Shown: positions 1 through 9,783, numbered from the stretch's first letter. The stretch is DNA of 64,000 nt from [Bacillus] selenitireducens MLS10 (GCF_000093085.1 NC_014219.1:3030384-3094383), one strand, 5' to 3'. A program made the numbers and translations. The notes: a model not told the origin generated them from the sequence alone.

Positions 1-18
1 TGATTCCTGTCAATCTGG

Positions 19-1752
19 TCATACTTTACAATGGGTTCCCGTTTCACTGTCAAAATATCCAAGATCCGTCAGCTTCAGCGCCGGGATCACCGGCAGACAC
101 ATAAAGGACAGTGCGGAGAACGGATGAAAGGCACCGGTGTAGCCGATTTCCGCAAGGGCACGATCCACCTCTCTGATGCCGGTAAAGACTTCCTGAACCG
201 GCCTGGATGACATCAGCCCGGCAATATCGAGAGAAAGGCTGCCGATAAGCGTCCCGTCCTTCACAACAGCGAGGTCGCCGCCCATCTCTTCCACCGACCG
301 GATCGCAAGAAGCATATCCGCATCAGCGTCCCCTGCCGCAACGAGGTTGTGCGAATCATGGGCAATTGTGCCGGCGATCGCACCACCCTTCAGACCGAGA
401 TTTTTTATGAAGCCGAGTCCGATATTTCCCGTTGCACGGTGCCTTTCGATCACGGCCATTTTCCAGATGTCCTGAGACGGATCCGCCTGAAAACGCCCCT
501 CCTGGACAGGGAGTGTTGCAAATCCTTTCGCCGTGACAAGGCTGTGCGGTGTGAGTTCGATGACCATCGCAGACCCTGACTCATTCACGGGAATATGCAG
601 GTCTTTCTCCGTAACGGCAGGAATCTGTACGGTGTTTTGAACGGCTTTTGGGTAACCGGTCTCTGTCCGTTCATCACCCGTCAGCATCTTGCCTTTTCTT
701 GCCACCATCTCGCCATCCTTCCAAACCGCATCGATCTCAAAGCGTTCAAGATCGTCAAGAAGGATGAAATCGGCTCGATAACCCGGGGAAATCGCCCCTT
801 TATCCGTGAATCCGTAGCATTCAGCCGCATTCAAAGACGCGATCTGAACCGCCTGAACCGCATCCATGCCCCGATCAACGGCCAGGCGGATATGGTCATC
901 AATCGAACCCCGTTCGAGGAGTTCATCAATATGCTTGTCATCGGTGCAGAACATGAATTTACGCGCATTCCGGTCATTGACGGCAGGAAGCAATGCCGGG
1001 AGATCCTTCGCGGCAGAGCCCTGTCTGATCATGACATAAAAGCCTGAACGGATCCGGGCCAGCGCCTCTTCAGCCGTGGTGCATTCATGATCGGTTTTGA
1101 CGCCGGCACTGCGGTAGACGTTCAAACTCGCATCCGGCAAGCCGGCACCGTGACCATCGATGTGCCCGGTATGCGCACTGGCATCACTAAGCTTTGTCAG
1201 CATATCCTCATCGGTCTGTTCGACGGACGGGTAGTCCATGACCTCTGCCAATCCGAGCACCCTCGGGTGTTGGTAAAACGGCTTCAGATCCCCTGCGGTC
1301 AGTCTCGCACCGGCGTTCTCAAAAGGCGTCGCCGGTACACAGCTCGGCAGCATAAACGCCACGTCGAGAGGGATATTCTCTGAATCATCAATCATAAACT
1401 GCACGCCTTCACTGCCACTGACGTTGGCAATTTCATGAGGGTCCGTCACAATCGTCGTCACCCCGTGGGGAACGACCACTTCAGAGAACCGCCGCGGCTG
1501 GACCATGGAAGACTCAATATGCACATGCCCGTCGATCAGGCCCGGCACCATATATTGCCCCTGCACATCGATTTCCGTCTTTCCTTCATACATGCCAGTC
1601 CCGGCAATGATGCCGTCCTGAACTGCCACGTCGCATCGTTCAACCTCGAGGGAGAACACATTGACGACATTGGCATTTTTGATTACCAGGTCGGCCTTTT
1701 CCCTGCCCGATGCCACGTCGATCCGTCTTTTCAGGTTGTCCTGCTCATTCAT
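19..1752 (-). CDS. ade: Adenine deaminase
   Basis: This enzyme hydrolyses adenine to hypoxanthine and ammonia in purine salvage. The 577-aa product is full length for the bacterial AdeC family. It carries the amidohydrolase metal motif HVHIESSM at about residues 76-83, a DPHE motif near 104-107, and a C-terminal domain with GTIAHDSHN that is typical of adenine deaminases. I chose the ATG at 1752 because GAGGAG lies eight bases upstream; the GTG at 1761 would overlap that ribosome site. The stop is complete at 19-21. It is a lone minus-strand gene next to an ABC exporter with no obvious link. The identification is firm at family level. Confidence 0.93.
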   Translation of the reverse strand: MNEQDNLKRRIDVASGREKADLVIKNANVVNVFSLEVERCDVAVQDGIIAGTGMYEGKTEIDVQGQYMVPGLIDGHVHIESSMVQPRRFSEVVVPHGVTTIVTDPHEIANVSGSEGVQFMIDDSENIPLDVAFMLPSCVPATPFENAGARLTAGDLKPFYQHPRVLGLAEVMDYPSVEQTDEDMLTKLSDASAHTGHIDGHGAGLPDASLNVYRSAGVKTDHECTTAEEALARIRSGFYVMIRQGSAAKDLPALLPAVNDRNARKFMFCTDDKHIDELLERGSIDDHIRLAVDRGMDAVQAVQIASLNAAECYGFTDKGAISPGYRADFILLDDLERFEIDAVWKDGEMVARKGKMLTGDERTETGYPKAVQNTVQIPAVTEKDLHIPVNESGSAMVIELTPHSLVTAKGFATLPVQEGRFQADPSQDIWKMAVIERHRATGNIGLGFIKNLGLKGGAIAGTIAHDSHNLVAAGDADADMLLAIRSVEEMGGDLAVVKDGTLIGSLSLDIAGLMSSRPVQEVFTGIREVDRALAEIGYTGAFHPFSALSFMCLPVIPALKLTDLGYFDSETGTHCKV

Positions 1753-1826
1753 ATCGATCACTCCTCTTCGAATTCAAGGTAATTTACTCTAATTGATTCA
1801 TTCCATTCAGTATAATGGAGCGTGAC

Positions 1827-1875
1827 CGAAAAAAGAAGAGGTCTGACCTATTTTGTCAGCAAATATCCCCTTCTT
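1827..1875 (-). terminator. Probable rho-independent terminator after the ABC exporter operon
   Basis: On the minus strand an AAGAAGGGG arm pairs with CCTCTTCTT (one mismatch), enclosing an inner CTGAC/GTCAG stem, and is followed by a run of six T. It lies just beyond the stop codon of the exporter gene that ends at 1890, and separates it from the ade promoter region. Confidence 0.5.
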
Positions 1876-1889
1876 TTTTTGAACCTGAA

Positions 1890-3722
1890 TCAGACGATCT
1901 GTTTTTCACGCTGCGCCCGGACGAGGTCCGCATAGAAACCGTCCTGACGCAGAAGCATTTGGTGGGACCCCTGCTCAATCAGGGACCCTTCATTCAGGAC
2001 AAGAATCTGATCTGCCTGACGGATCGTATTCAGGCGGTGGGCAATCACAAAGCTCGTTCTTCCTTCCATGAGTCTTCCGAGGGCTTCCTGAATATGAATT
2101 TCCGTCACCGTATCAATACTGCTTGTGGCCTCATCGAGAATCAGGATCGCCGGATCACGGAGGAGCGCTCTCGCGATGGACAACAGCTGCTTTTGACCCT
2201 GGCTGATCCCGCCCCCGTCGGGAGCGATCATTGTCTCATACCCGTCTGGAAACGCCGTTATGAAACCGTCGGCATTCGCCGCTTTGGCCGCCTGAACGAC
2301 GTCCTGATCCGTCGCATCAAGCTCGCCGTAACGGATATTCTCCATAATGGTTCCTTCAAACAAAAACGAATCCTGCAGAACAAAGGCCATCTCTTCGCGG
2401 AGAGATTCTTTTCTGATGGTGTCGACGTCCCTGCCGTCGACGAGAATCCGGCCCTTGACCGGGCTGTAAAAGCGTGACAGAAGACTGATCAGCGTCGTCT
2501 TTCCGGCCCCTGTCGGACCGACGATAGCGACGGTTTCGCCCGGTTGGGCCGTGAATGTGATGTCCTGAAGGGTGTCTTCATCATCGCCATATTCAAAAGA
2601 GACCGATTCAAACGTCACCTCGCCGCGGATCTCCCCTGCCGTCTGTTTGTCCCTGTCATCAGAGACCTCATCTTCCTCATCCATGATTTTAAACACCCGT
2701 TCAGCGCCTGCGATGGCCGAGAGTACCGTATTAAACTGATTGGCCAGATCATTGAGCGGTCTCGTAAACTGCCGGATGTATTCGGCGAAGATCACGATTA
2801 CTCCGATCGTAATCATGTTTTGCAGGGCAAGGATGCCCCCGACACCTGCGACGATGGCAAAACTGAAATTGTTGAGCATGTTCATCAGTTTCGGAATAAA
2901 GCCGGATATCGTTTGTGCCCAAAAACCCGCATGCCGGAGCGTCCGGTTCCGCGCCATAAAGCCCCGGGTCACCTGTTCTTCCTGAGAAAAGCTCTTGATC
3001 ATCTTCTGGCCGGACATGCTCTCCTGGATGTAGCCGTTCAGCTCACCGAGGTTACGCTGTTGGAGCTTAAAAAGCTTCCCGGTCCGTTTCGTAATCCACT
3101 TCATCCCGATATACATCATCGGCACGATCACGAGGGATATTGCAGTCAAAAGGGGACTCAGATAGAGCATGACGATCAGTGTGCCGCTCAAAGTCAATAC
3201 GCTGGCAAAGATCTGAATGACCGAGCTGTTCAGGGTGTTGCTGACGTTGTCCATGTCATTGGTCACCCGGCTCATCAGTTCCCCGTGCCGGCGTCGGTCA
3301 AAGAACGTCAGTGGCAATTTGTGCAAATGAGCAAACAGATCCGTCCGCATCCGGTAGACGGTCTTCTGGGCCACTTTGACCATCACGAAGTGCTGAAGGA
3401 AGACCGAAAGCGAATGAAACAGATAAATCACCGAGAGCAACACGAGTACCGGCACGAGGCCGCTCATATCCCCGTCATAGACGACGTTGTCAATGGTCAT
3501 CCCCACGACAAAAGGACCTGCAAGGGCGAGGGCAGAGCTTGCCATAATCATGACGATGACAAAATAAAGGGCCCGTTTCCCTTCTGAGAGGTAGGCCCAC
3601 ACCCGCCGGATCGTGCCTTTCCAATCCTCCGCGCGCTTCACTTGTCCGACATCGGCATCGTTCTCCATCTCCTGGTCAAGATCGATCCGTTCCTGGCGAA
3701 ACGGATCCGTCAGTTGCCCCAT
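1890..3722 (-). CDS. ABC exporter half-transporter, subunit 2 (YfiC-like)
   Basis: This is a fused membrane plus ATPase half-transporter of 610 aa. The N-terminal part has about six hydrophobic segments (first near residues 52-72). The C-terminal nucleotide-binding domain shows Walker A GPTGAGKTT, a signature motif reading ISQGQKQ in place of LSGGQ, Walker B ILILDEATSSID and the switch His in IAHRL. Its start overlaps the end of the upstream half-transporter by 13 bp, so the two are translationally coupled and probably form a heterodimer. Size and order resemble B. subtilis YfiB/YfiC. The substrate is not visible from sequence; drug or lipid export is typical for this class. Confidence 0.85.
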   Translation of the reverse strand: MGQLTDPFRQERIDLDQEMENDADVGQVKRAEDWKGTIRRVWAYLSEGKRALYFVIVMIMASSALALAGPFVVGMTIDNVVYDGDMSGLVPVLVLLSVIYLFHSLSVFLQHFVMVKVAQKTVYRMRTDLFAHLHKLPLTFFDRRRHGELMSRVTNDMDNVSNTLNSSVIQIFASVLTLSGTLIVMLYLSPLLTAISLVIVPMMYIGMKWITKRTGKLFKLQQRNLGELNGYIQESMSGQKMIKSFSQEEQVTRGFMARNRTLRHAGFWAQTISGFIPKLMNMLNNFSFAIVAGVGGILALQNMITIGVIVIFAEYIRQFTRPLNDLANQFNTVLSAIAGAERVFKIMDEEDEVSDDRDKQTAGEIRGEVTFESVSFEYGDDEDTLQDITFTAQPGETVAIVGPTGAGKTTLISLLSRFYSPVKGRILVDGRDVDTIRKESLREEMAFVLQDSFLFEGTIMENIRYGELDATDQDVVQAAKAANADGFITAFPDGYETMIAPDGGGISQGQKQLLSIARALLRDPAILILDEATSSIDTVTEIHIQEALGRLMEGRTSFVIAHRLNTIRQADQILVLNEGSLIEQGSHQMLLRQDGFYADLVRAQREKQIV

Positions 3723-5443
3723 GATTCATGCACCTCTTCTCCGTATTGCGATTCATACATTTTCCGGTACAGCGGTGATGACTGTAACAGTTCGTCATGC
3801 GTGCCGCTCGCATGGAGCACCCCGTTCTCCATCAAAAGCACTTCATCCATGCGCTTCGTCGAGCTGATCTTCTGGGTGATCATGAGCGTCGTGCACGGAT
3901 AGTCGCTGAGAGCGTCCAACAAATTACGTTCTGTCCGGGCATCGAGGGCACTGGTGCAGTCATCAAGGAGGAGGATCTGCGGCTTTCGTAAAAGGGCTCT
4001 GGCAATGGAAAGCCGCTGCTTCTGTCCGCCTGAGAGGTTGACCCCTTTCTGGCCGATCCGCGTTTTCAGCCCTTCCGGGAGTGCCTCGATATGTGCCCAG
4101 ATCTGGGCATCCTTCAAAGCCTGAATCATTTCACGTTCCGTCGCGTTCTCACGTCCCCAGCGCAAATTGTCACTGATCGTGCCGGTAAAGAGCATGACTT
4201 CCTGCGGGACATAGCCGATCCGCTGCCTGAGTTCCTTTGACGAGAGTTTGCGAATGTCCTGACCATCGATCCGGACCGATCCCCGGTCTGCCTCATAGAG
4301 CCTCGGAATCAGCTGAAACAGCGACGTCTTCCCTGAGCCCGTCGCTCCCATGACAGCAATCCGGCTTCTGCCGGGAATGACTTTGTCCCAGTCCCTGATC
4401 ACCGGAAGCCGGGTTCCGGGGTAGCTGAACGTAACACCTTCAAACGTGATGGTGCCGTCTCCCTGTTTCATGGAAACCGCTTCCTCCGGCTCAAGAATAT
4501 CCGCGTTTGCATCGAGGACCTCACCTGTCCGTTCCACCGAAGCCTTCGCCCTCGAGAAAATCATGATGATCATCGAAAAAATGGAGAGGGCCCCGGTCAT
4601 CCGGGTGACGTAGTTGATAATCGCGACCACTTCGCCGACGCTCGCGCCGTTCGTACCGACCCCGATCGTGCCAAACCAAAGAACGGCCATGATCGAGGCA
4701 TTCATGACGAGAAGGATCACCGGCATCGTGATTTCAATGAGACGCATCGTTTTCACCGTGCGGTTTTTCAGCTCGTCCGCCGCACCGTCAAAACGTTCCC
4801 CCTCATATTCTCTACGTGTAAAGGACTTCACGAGCCGGATCGCCGTCAGGTTTTCCTGCACGACACTGTTCACCTGATCCACGCTTCGTTGCACCCGTTT
4901 AAAAAGTTCGCCGGCTTTTCGCATCAGAAACAGAAGAAAGGCGACCAGAACAGGGATGGTCACCACAAGAATCAGGGCAAGCTGCCAATTGACAACCAGC
5001 GCCATTATCACGGAGCCGATCACGAGGAGCGGTGCCCTCAGCATAATCCTCAGGCTCATAAAGATCGTATTCTGCAGCTGATTGACGTCGTTTGTCATCC
5101 GGGTCATTAATGATGACGTCGGAAACTGACTGAAATTCGAAAAGGCAAAAGACTGTACCTTGTCAAAGAGTGAGCTTCTCAGATCATAACCGGTATGCTG
5201 GGAGGCATACGACGCGTAAAAGGAATTGATTATGCCTGCGGCAAAAGAAACAAAGGAGAGCCCGATCATGATGCTTCCCCAAAACACCACCGTGGACAAA
5301 TCCTGTTCGATGATCCCGTGATCGATAATCCGTGCCATCAGGAGCGGCTGAATGAGCTCCACGCCAAGCTCAATGAGTGTGAGCGTGAGCGCAACGCCGA
5401 CCGCCAGTTTATACGTAAATAAATGCGTGAACACATGCTTCAT
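3710..5443 (-). CDS. ABC exporter half-transporter, subunit 1 (YfiB-like)
   Basis: This 577-aa half-transporter has an N-terminal membrane domain and a C-terminal ATPase with Walker A GATGSGKTS, canonical signature LSGGQKQR and Walker B ILLLDDCTSALD. The catalytic Glu after Walker B is replaced by Asp, and the switch His position reads ITQKI instead of IAHR. These changes mark the degenerate ATP site typical of heterodimeric exporters, with the partner gene at 1890-3722 carrying the competent Walker B Glu. The ribosome site before the ATG is weak (AAAGAAG). The gene is first of a two-gene operon on the minus strand, 58 bp after glycerate kinase. Confidence 0.85.
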   Translation of the reverse strand: MKHVFTHLFTYKLAVGVALTLTLIELGVELIQPLLMARIIDHGIIEQDLSTVVFWGSIMIGLSFVSFAAGIINSFYASYASQHTGYDLRSSLFDKVQSFAFSNFSQFPTSSLMTRMTNDVNQLQNTIFMSLRIMLRAPLLVIGSVIMALVVNWQLALILVVTIPVLVAFLLFLMRKAGELFKRVQRSVDQVNSVVQENLTAIRLVKSFTRREYEGERFDGAADELKNRTVKTMRLIEITMPVILLVMNASIMAVLWFGTIGVGTNGASVGEVVAIINYVTRMTGALSIFSMIIMIFSRAKASVERTGEVLDANADILEPEEAVSMKQGDGTITFEGVTFSYPGTRLPVIRDWDKVIPGRSRIAVMGATGSGKTSLFQLIPRLYEADRGSVRIDGQDIRKLSSKELRQRIGYVPQEVMLFTGTISDNLRWGRENATEREMIQALKDAQIWAHIEALPEGLKTRIGQKGVNLSGGQKQRLSIARALLRKPQILLLDDCTSALDARTERNLLDALSDYPCTTLMITQKISSTKRMDEVLLMENGVLHASGTHDELLQSSPLYRKMYESQYGEEVHESWGN

Positions 5444-5501
5444 GAGAAATCGCTTCTTTCTGTAATGGATCGTTCAGTATTGGATAAAGCAGTCTGAGTG
5501 C

Positions 5502-6650
5502 TCAGGAGCCCCAGCCTCTGCCGATGTCGATCGTCTTCATAACCCGGTACACTTCATCTTCGAGGCGGGCAGCCCCTTCTGCCATCAGCTCCGTAACGTT
5601 GCCGTTTTCACTGATAAGCGAGTAGGACACAACATGGTCCCAATCGCGGATCTTCTCGTCAAAGCTGCGGGTCCGCATGCCGCCGAACAGGAGAACGGGT
5701 TTTCCTGCATCTGCGGCAATCGTCGCGACCCCGATCGGCCCCTTGCCAAAGAGCGTTTGTTCATCGAGTTTCCCCTCACCGCTCATAATCAGATCGGCAT
5801 TGTGAATGGCTTCAATGATGCCAACGGATTCGGCAATCATATCGAACCCCCGGCGCAGTTCAGCCCCGAGAAAGGCCTGCAGGGCAAACCCGAGTCCCCC
5901 TGCAGCCCCGCTTCCGGGGCTTTCCCGGTGATCGGTGCCGAGGGTCTTCGCCGCGAGGTCGGCAAAACCTGCCATCCCCGCCTCAAATTCAGGAAGCTCG
6001 TCCTGCTCAAGTCCTTTTTGCGGACCAAACACATACACGGCCCCTTCTTTGCCAAGAAGGCGGTTCGTCACATCAGATGCCACCTTGACGGTAAGCCCTT
6101 CAGGGAGCGGAATCATGCCTGACAGATCCATCCGGCGGATCCGGTTCAACTGACCGCCTACCCGGTGCAAAAGCTGATCGTTTTCATCATAGAACCGGAT
6201 CCCGATCCCCTGTAAAAAACCGGTTCCGCCGTCAACGGTGGCGCTTCCGCCGATCCCGATGACAATCTCTGTCGCGCCCCGTTCCACGGCGTCTTTAAAC
6301 AGGATGCCCGTTCCTTCCGTGGATGCGAGCAGCGGATTTCGTTCTTCTTCCTCAAGGAGGGTCAGCCCCGAGGCAATTGCTGTTTCGATAACGGCAAGGC
6401 TGCGGTCAGCGTCGTAGGCATACCAGCCTGTCATCGGCCGTCCGAGCGGATCGATGGTATCCGCCTCGACCTTCTTCATTTCCGTGCCGTACGTCAGGGC
6501 TTCGAGTGTTCCTTCTCCCCCGTCTGCGAGCGGGAAGGAGACAACCTCAATCAGTTCATCATAGCGGTGAATGCCTTTTCGCATCGCCTCCGCCGCTTCT
6601 ATACTGGTCATGGACCCTTTGAATGAATCAGGGGCAAGCATGATTTTCAT
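5502..6650 (-). CDS. glxK: Glycerate kinase
   Basis: This enzyme phosphorylates D-glycerate with ATP. The 382-aa protein has the family N-terminus MKIMLAPDSFKGSMTS, GGSATVDGGTG near residue 130, SDVTNRL, and GSGAAGGLG near residue 250, all typical of the GlxK/GarK family. I chose the ATG at 6650, preceded by GGAGG with seven spacing bases; the longer reading frame begins at 6668 inside the leader. It lies upstream of the ABC exporter on the same strand. No glyoxylate or glycerate pathway partner is adjacent, so its role here is inferred only from family. Confidence 0.92.
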   Translation of the reverse strand: MKIMLAPDSFKGSMTSIEAAEAMRKGIHRYDELIEVVSFPLADGGEGTLEALTYGTEMKKVEADTIDPLGRPMTGWYAYDADRSLAVIETAIASGLTLLEEEERNPLLASTEGTGILFKDAVERGATEIVIGIGGSATVDGGTGFLQGIGIRFYDENDQLLHRVGGQLNRIRRMDLSGMIPLPEGLTVKVASDVTNRLLGKEGAVYVFGPQKGLEQDELPEFEAGMAGFADLAAKTLGTDHRESPGSGAAGGLGFALQAFLGAELRRGFDMIAESVGIIEAIHNADLIMSGEGKLDEQTLFGKGPIGVATIAADAGKPVLLFGGMRTRSFDEKIRDWDHVVSYSLISENGNVTELMAEGAARLEDEVYRVMKTIDIGRGWGS

Positions 6651-6780
6651 GGGAATTCCTCCATTCAAAACGGATTCTCACTCTCATTATCCACGTTCCT
6701 TCGAACCACCTCAAGTATTGTTGCTTTTTTCGGGAGCCCTCTTTTTTTCTGACTGATGGTTGCTGACGAAAAATACAGGA

Positions 6781-6809
6781 TTGAAACTTCCCCGCTGATT
6801 CGGTATGAT
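6781..6809 (+). promoter_or_regulatory. Sigma-A promoter for the alpha-glucosidase gene
   Basis: A TTGAAA -35 box (6781-6786) and a TATGAT -10 box (6804-6809) are separated by exactly 17 bases, each five of six to consensus. Transcription would begin near 6816, about 90 bases before the GH13 start codon. Confidence 0.75.
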
Positions 6810-6823
6810 GATAAAGATGAAAA

Positions 6824-6840
6824 ACGCAACCGTTTGCACT
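6824..6840. promoter_or_regulatory. LacI-type operator overlapping the early transcribed region
   Basis: The core GCAACCGTTTGC is an imperfect palindrome around a central CG, the hallmark of LacI/GalR-family operators. It lies roughly 8-24 bases downstream of the inferred transcription start, a position suited to repression by roadblock. Its core resembles but does not equal the perfect operator at 17421-17442, so it may serve another LacI-family regulator. Confidence 0.5.
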
Positions 6841-6906
6841 TCCTTCCTGATCTGACAGGGAACGGTGAATCGGTGGGCTTTATTTTGAAAATATGAGGTG
6901 ACGATA

Positions 6907-8577
6907 ATGACAAACGCATGGTGGAAAGAAGCCATCGGCTATCAAATATATCCGAGAAGTTTTCAGGACAGTAACGGAGACGGGATTGGTGATCTGCAGG
7001 GGATCCTTGCACGACTGGATTACCTGAAGGATCTCGGGATTGATTTTATCTGGATCTGCCCGATGTACAAATCCCCGCTCGATGACAACGGTTATGACAT
7101 TTCCGACTATCAGGATATTCTCGAGGACTTCGGCAATATGGACGACTTTAACGACCTGCTGAATGGCGTTCACGAACGGGGAATGAAGCTGATCATCGAC
7201 CTCGTGCCAAACCATACGAGTGACGAGCACCCGTGGTTTGTGGAATCACGGAAATCGAAAACCTCCTCCAAGCGCGACTGGTATATCTGGCGAGACGGGA
7301 AAGACGGCAAGGAGCCGAACAACTGGGAGAGTATTTTCGGCGGAAGCGCCTGGGAGTATGACGAGGCGACGGATCAGTATTTCCTGCACGTCTTCTCCAG
7401 ACGGCAGCCGGACTTAAACTGGGAGAATCCCGACGTCCGAGAAGCGCTGTACGACATGATTAACTGGTGGCTCGAAAAAGGCGTTGACGGCTTTCGCATC
7501 GATGCCCTCTCGCATATCAAAAAACGCCCCGGATTCCCGGATATGCCCAATCCGGATCACAAAACGTATGTCCCATCCTTTGATATGCACATGAACCAGG
7601 ACGGTATACACGACTTCCTTACAGAGCTGAAAAACAAGACGTACGGCCGTTATCCGGATGCCATGACCGTCGGCGAAGCGAACGGTGTGAGCATTGAGCA
7701 GGCTCACGATTGGGTCGGCAAAAACGGCAAGATGGACATGGTCTTTCAGTTTGAACACCTCGATCTCTGGGATTATGAAGTGGACACAGAGCTGGATGTG
7801 GTGAACCTGAAAAAGATCCTCACTCGCTGGCAAAAAGGGCTCGAACACGACGGCTGGAACGCCCTCTTTATCGAAAATCACGACAAGGCCCGGGTTGTCT
7901 CAACGTGGGGCAACGACGGCGAGCTATGGAAAGAAAGTGCCACGGCACTCGCAGCCATGTACTTCCTGATGAAGGGCACGCCCTATATTTATCAGGGACA
8001 GGAAATCGGCATGACAAACATCTACTTTGATGACATCGCCGACTATGACGATGTGGCGGCAAAGAATCTCTACAACGGCGCATTGGCTGACGGGAAGGAC
8101 CCTGAGACCGTCATGGACATGCTCGCACACACGTCCAGAGACAACAGCCGGACACCGATGCAGTGGGACGCGGGTCATCAGGCGGGATTCACGAGCGGCA
8201 CACCCTGGATGAAGGTGAATCCGAATCACAAAACGATCAACGTCGACACGCAGGAACAGGATCCGACATCCATCCTGCAGTTTTACAAAGCGCTGATCCG
8301 CCTGAAGAAAGATCATCCGGTCTTTACGTACGGTTCCTACGACCTTCTTCTGCCCGAGGACGAGAGTCTGTTTGTCTATGAACGTGCAGACGAAACAGAG
8401 CGGGCCGTTGTGGTCTCCAATCTGAAACCCGACGCAGCGCAGCTGAACATGAAGGACATTGGGATCCATGAAGAGACACCGGTGCTTACGAACGGCACCG
8501 ATGCAAACATGCAGGAAAGCGGCACGATCATTACCCTGGCACCCTACGAGGCCCGCGTCTACCTCCTGGCCAAATAA
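6907..8577 (+). CDS. GH13 alpha-glucosidase (oligo-1,6-/alpha-1,4-glucosidase family)
   Basis: This cytoplasmic-looking enzyme (556 aa, no signal peptide) hydrolyses terminal alpha-glucosyl residues of short oligosaccharides. Conserved GH13 regions are visible: DLVPNHTSDEH (about 99-108), GFRIDA with catalytic Asp199, VGEANG with acid/base Glu257, and ENHD with Asp326. A calcium loop DSNGDGIGD sits at 21-29. The residue after Asp199 is Ala200; from memory oligo-1,6-glucosidases carry Val here and alpha-1,4-specific enzymes carry Ala or Thr, so maltose-type substrates are favoured. I chose the ATG at 6907 because GAGGTG lies six bases upstream. The gene is monocistronic, with its own promoter and terminator. 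Confidence 0.9.
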   Translation: MTNAWWKEAIGYQIYPRSFQDSNGDGIGDLQGILARLDYLKDLGIDFIWICPMYKSPLDDNGYDISDYQDILEDFGNMDDFNDLLNGVHERGMKLIIDLVPNHTSDEHPWFVESRKSKTSSKRDWYIWRDGKDGKEPNNWESIFGGSAWEYDEATDQYFLHVFSRRQPDLNWENPDVREALYDMINWWLEKGVDGFRIDALSHIKKRPGFPDMPNPDHKTYVPSFDMHMNQDGIHDFLTELKNKTYGRYPDAMTVGEANGVSIEQAHDWVGKNGKMDMVFQFEHLDLWDYEVDTELDVVNLKKILTRWQKGLEHDGWNALFIENHDKARVVSTWGNDGELWKESATALAAMYFLMKGTPYIYQGQEIGMTNIYFDDIADYDDVAAKNLYNGALADGKDPETVMDMLAHTSRDNSRTPMQWDAGHQAGFTSGTPWMKVNPNHKTINVDTQEQDPTSILQFYKALIRLKKDHPVFTYGSYDLLLPEDESLFVYERADETERAVVVSNLKPDAAQLNMKDIGIHEETPVLTNGTDANMQESGTIITLAPYEARVYLLAK

Positions 8578-8586
8578 CAGTCATCC

Positions 8587-8615
8587 CCTGCGGCACGCAT
8601 GCCGCAGGTTTTTTT
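8587..8615 (+). terminator. Rho-independent terminator after the alpha-glucosidase
   Basis: A perfect 9-bp stem CCTGCGGCA / TGCCGCAGG with loop CGCA is followed directly by seven T, ten bases after the stop codon. Confidence 0.92.
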
Positions 8616-8687
8616 CTGTTTACTTTTTTCGGGCCCCGAAGTAAAATAAAAGAATTGAGCTGTTCAGGAAACGGAAGGTGAATTGAC

Positions 8688-9617
8688 ATGACGCATGTAC
8701 CTGATTTCAAAAAAGGGGTAATGGCCGGGATCGGCGCCTATTTATTATGGGGATTCCTCCCAATCTATTGGAAGACCGTTGATCATATCCCCGCTACGGA
8801 AATCCTGGCTCACCGGATTGTCTGGTCGTTTTTCTTTCTTCTGATTCTGTTCGTTGCCACAAGGAAACTCCCGTACCTCCTTGAAGATCTCCGCTACTTA
8901 AAGACGCATCCGAAAATCATCGTCAATATTCTGCTCTCCTCGATCCTGATCAGCGCCAACTGGATCCTCTTTATTTGGGCCGTTGCCAATGAACGGATTG
9001 TCGAGGTGAGCCTCGGCTATTATATCAACCCGCTCATCAACGTCATTCTCGGTGTCATCTTCTTCAAAGAGACGCTCAGTACGAAGCAGCGTTCCGCAGT
9101 GGGACTCGCGTTTATCGGGGTCCTGATCATGACCCTTTCCTTCGGTCAGGTCCCTTATATCGCATTGACGCTCGCCTTCAGCTTCGGCCTTTACGGTCTA
9201 GTGAAAAAACAGACCCAGGTCGGGTCGATGACCGGGCTGTCCATTGAGACTCTGATGATGTTCCCGATCGCCGTCGCCTTTTTGTTTTACACCCACGGGA
9301 ACGTAAGCGGCATCCTGCATACCGGATCCGACGTCGCCTTTACCCCGCTTCTGCTGATCGGCACCGGGGCTGCGACAGCCGTGCCTCTCTTGCTCTTTGG
9401 CTTTGGCGCGCGGAATATCTCCCTTTCTTTAATCGGGTTCCTGCAGTATATCGCACCGACATCAATGCTTCTCCTCGGGGTTCTCTTATACGGCGAAGCG
9501 TTTACGGTCTACCACGCCTTCTCCTTCGTCTTCATCTGGACCGGGCTGATTCTCTACAGCATTTCGAAATTCAAAGCCTATCAGGCAGAGAAACGGCTGT
9601 TGCAACAGGCCAAGTAA
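8688..9617 (+). CDS. rarD: RarD-type EamA/DMT-superfamily permease
   Basis: This 309-aa integral membrane protein has about ten hydrophobic segments and the RarD signature YLLWGFLPIYWK close to the N-terminus, followed by HRIVWS and NWILFIWAV. RarD proteins belong to the drug/metabolite transporter superfamily; the transported solute is generally not known, although chloramphenicol sensitivity gave the family its name. The ATG at 8688 is preceded by GGAAGGTG. It is a single-gene unit closed by a very strong hairpin. Confidence 0.88.
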   Translation: MTHVPDFKKGVMAGIGAYLLWGFLPIYWKTVDHIPATEILAHRIVWSFFFLLILFVATRKLPYLLEDLRYLKTHPKIIVNILLSSILISANWILFIWAVANERIVEVSLGYYINPLINVILGVIFFKETLSTKQRSAVGLAFIGVLIMTLSFGQVPYIALTLAFSFGLYGLVKKQTQVGSMTGLSIETLMMFPIAVAFLFYTHGNVSGILHTGSDVAFTPLLLIGTGAATAVPLLLFGFGARNISLSLIGFLQYIAPTSMLLLGVLLYGEAFTVYHAFSFVFIWTGLILYSISKFKAYQAEKRLLQQAK

Positions 9618-9655
9618 AGCCATGGCAGTACGTTTTGAAGATACGGAAAAAAATA

Positions 9656-9705
9656 CAGGGTAAAGGTTCAAATCCGATGTGATTTGAACCTTTACCCTGT
9701 TTGTT
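9656..9705. terminator. Very long perfect hairpin, bidirectional terminator
   Basis: A perfect 20-bp stem begins ACAGGGTAAAGG and ends with its exact complement CCTTTACCCTGT, with a six-base loop at 9676-9681. T-rich sequence follows on the plus strand and A-rich sequence (T-rich on minus) precedes it. It sits between the convergent rarD and SDR genes. Confidence 0.85.
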
Positions 9706-9783
9706 GTTCATTGGCCATCTGAATCGGAACCAGTCCGTGTTCAGCCCTTTCGCCCTGTTGAATGATGTCTGATGCATGCGCCG

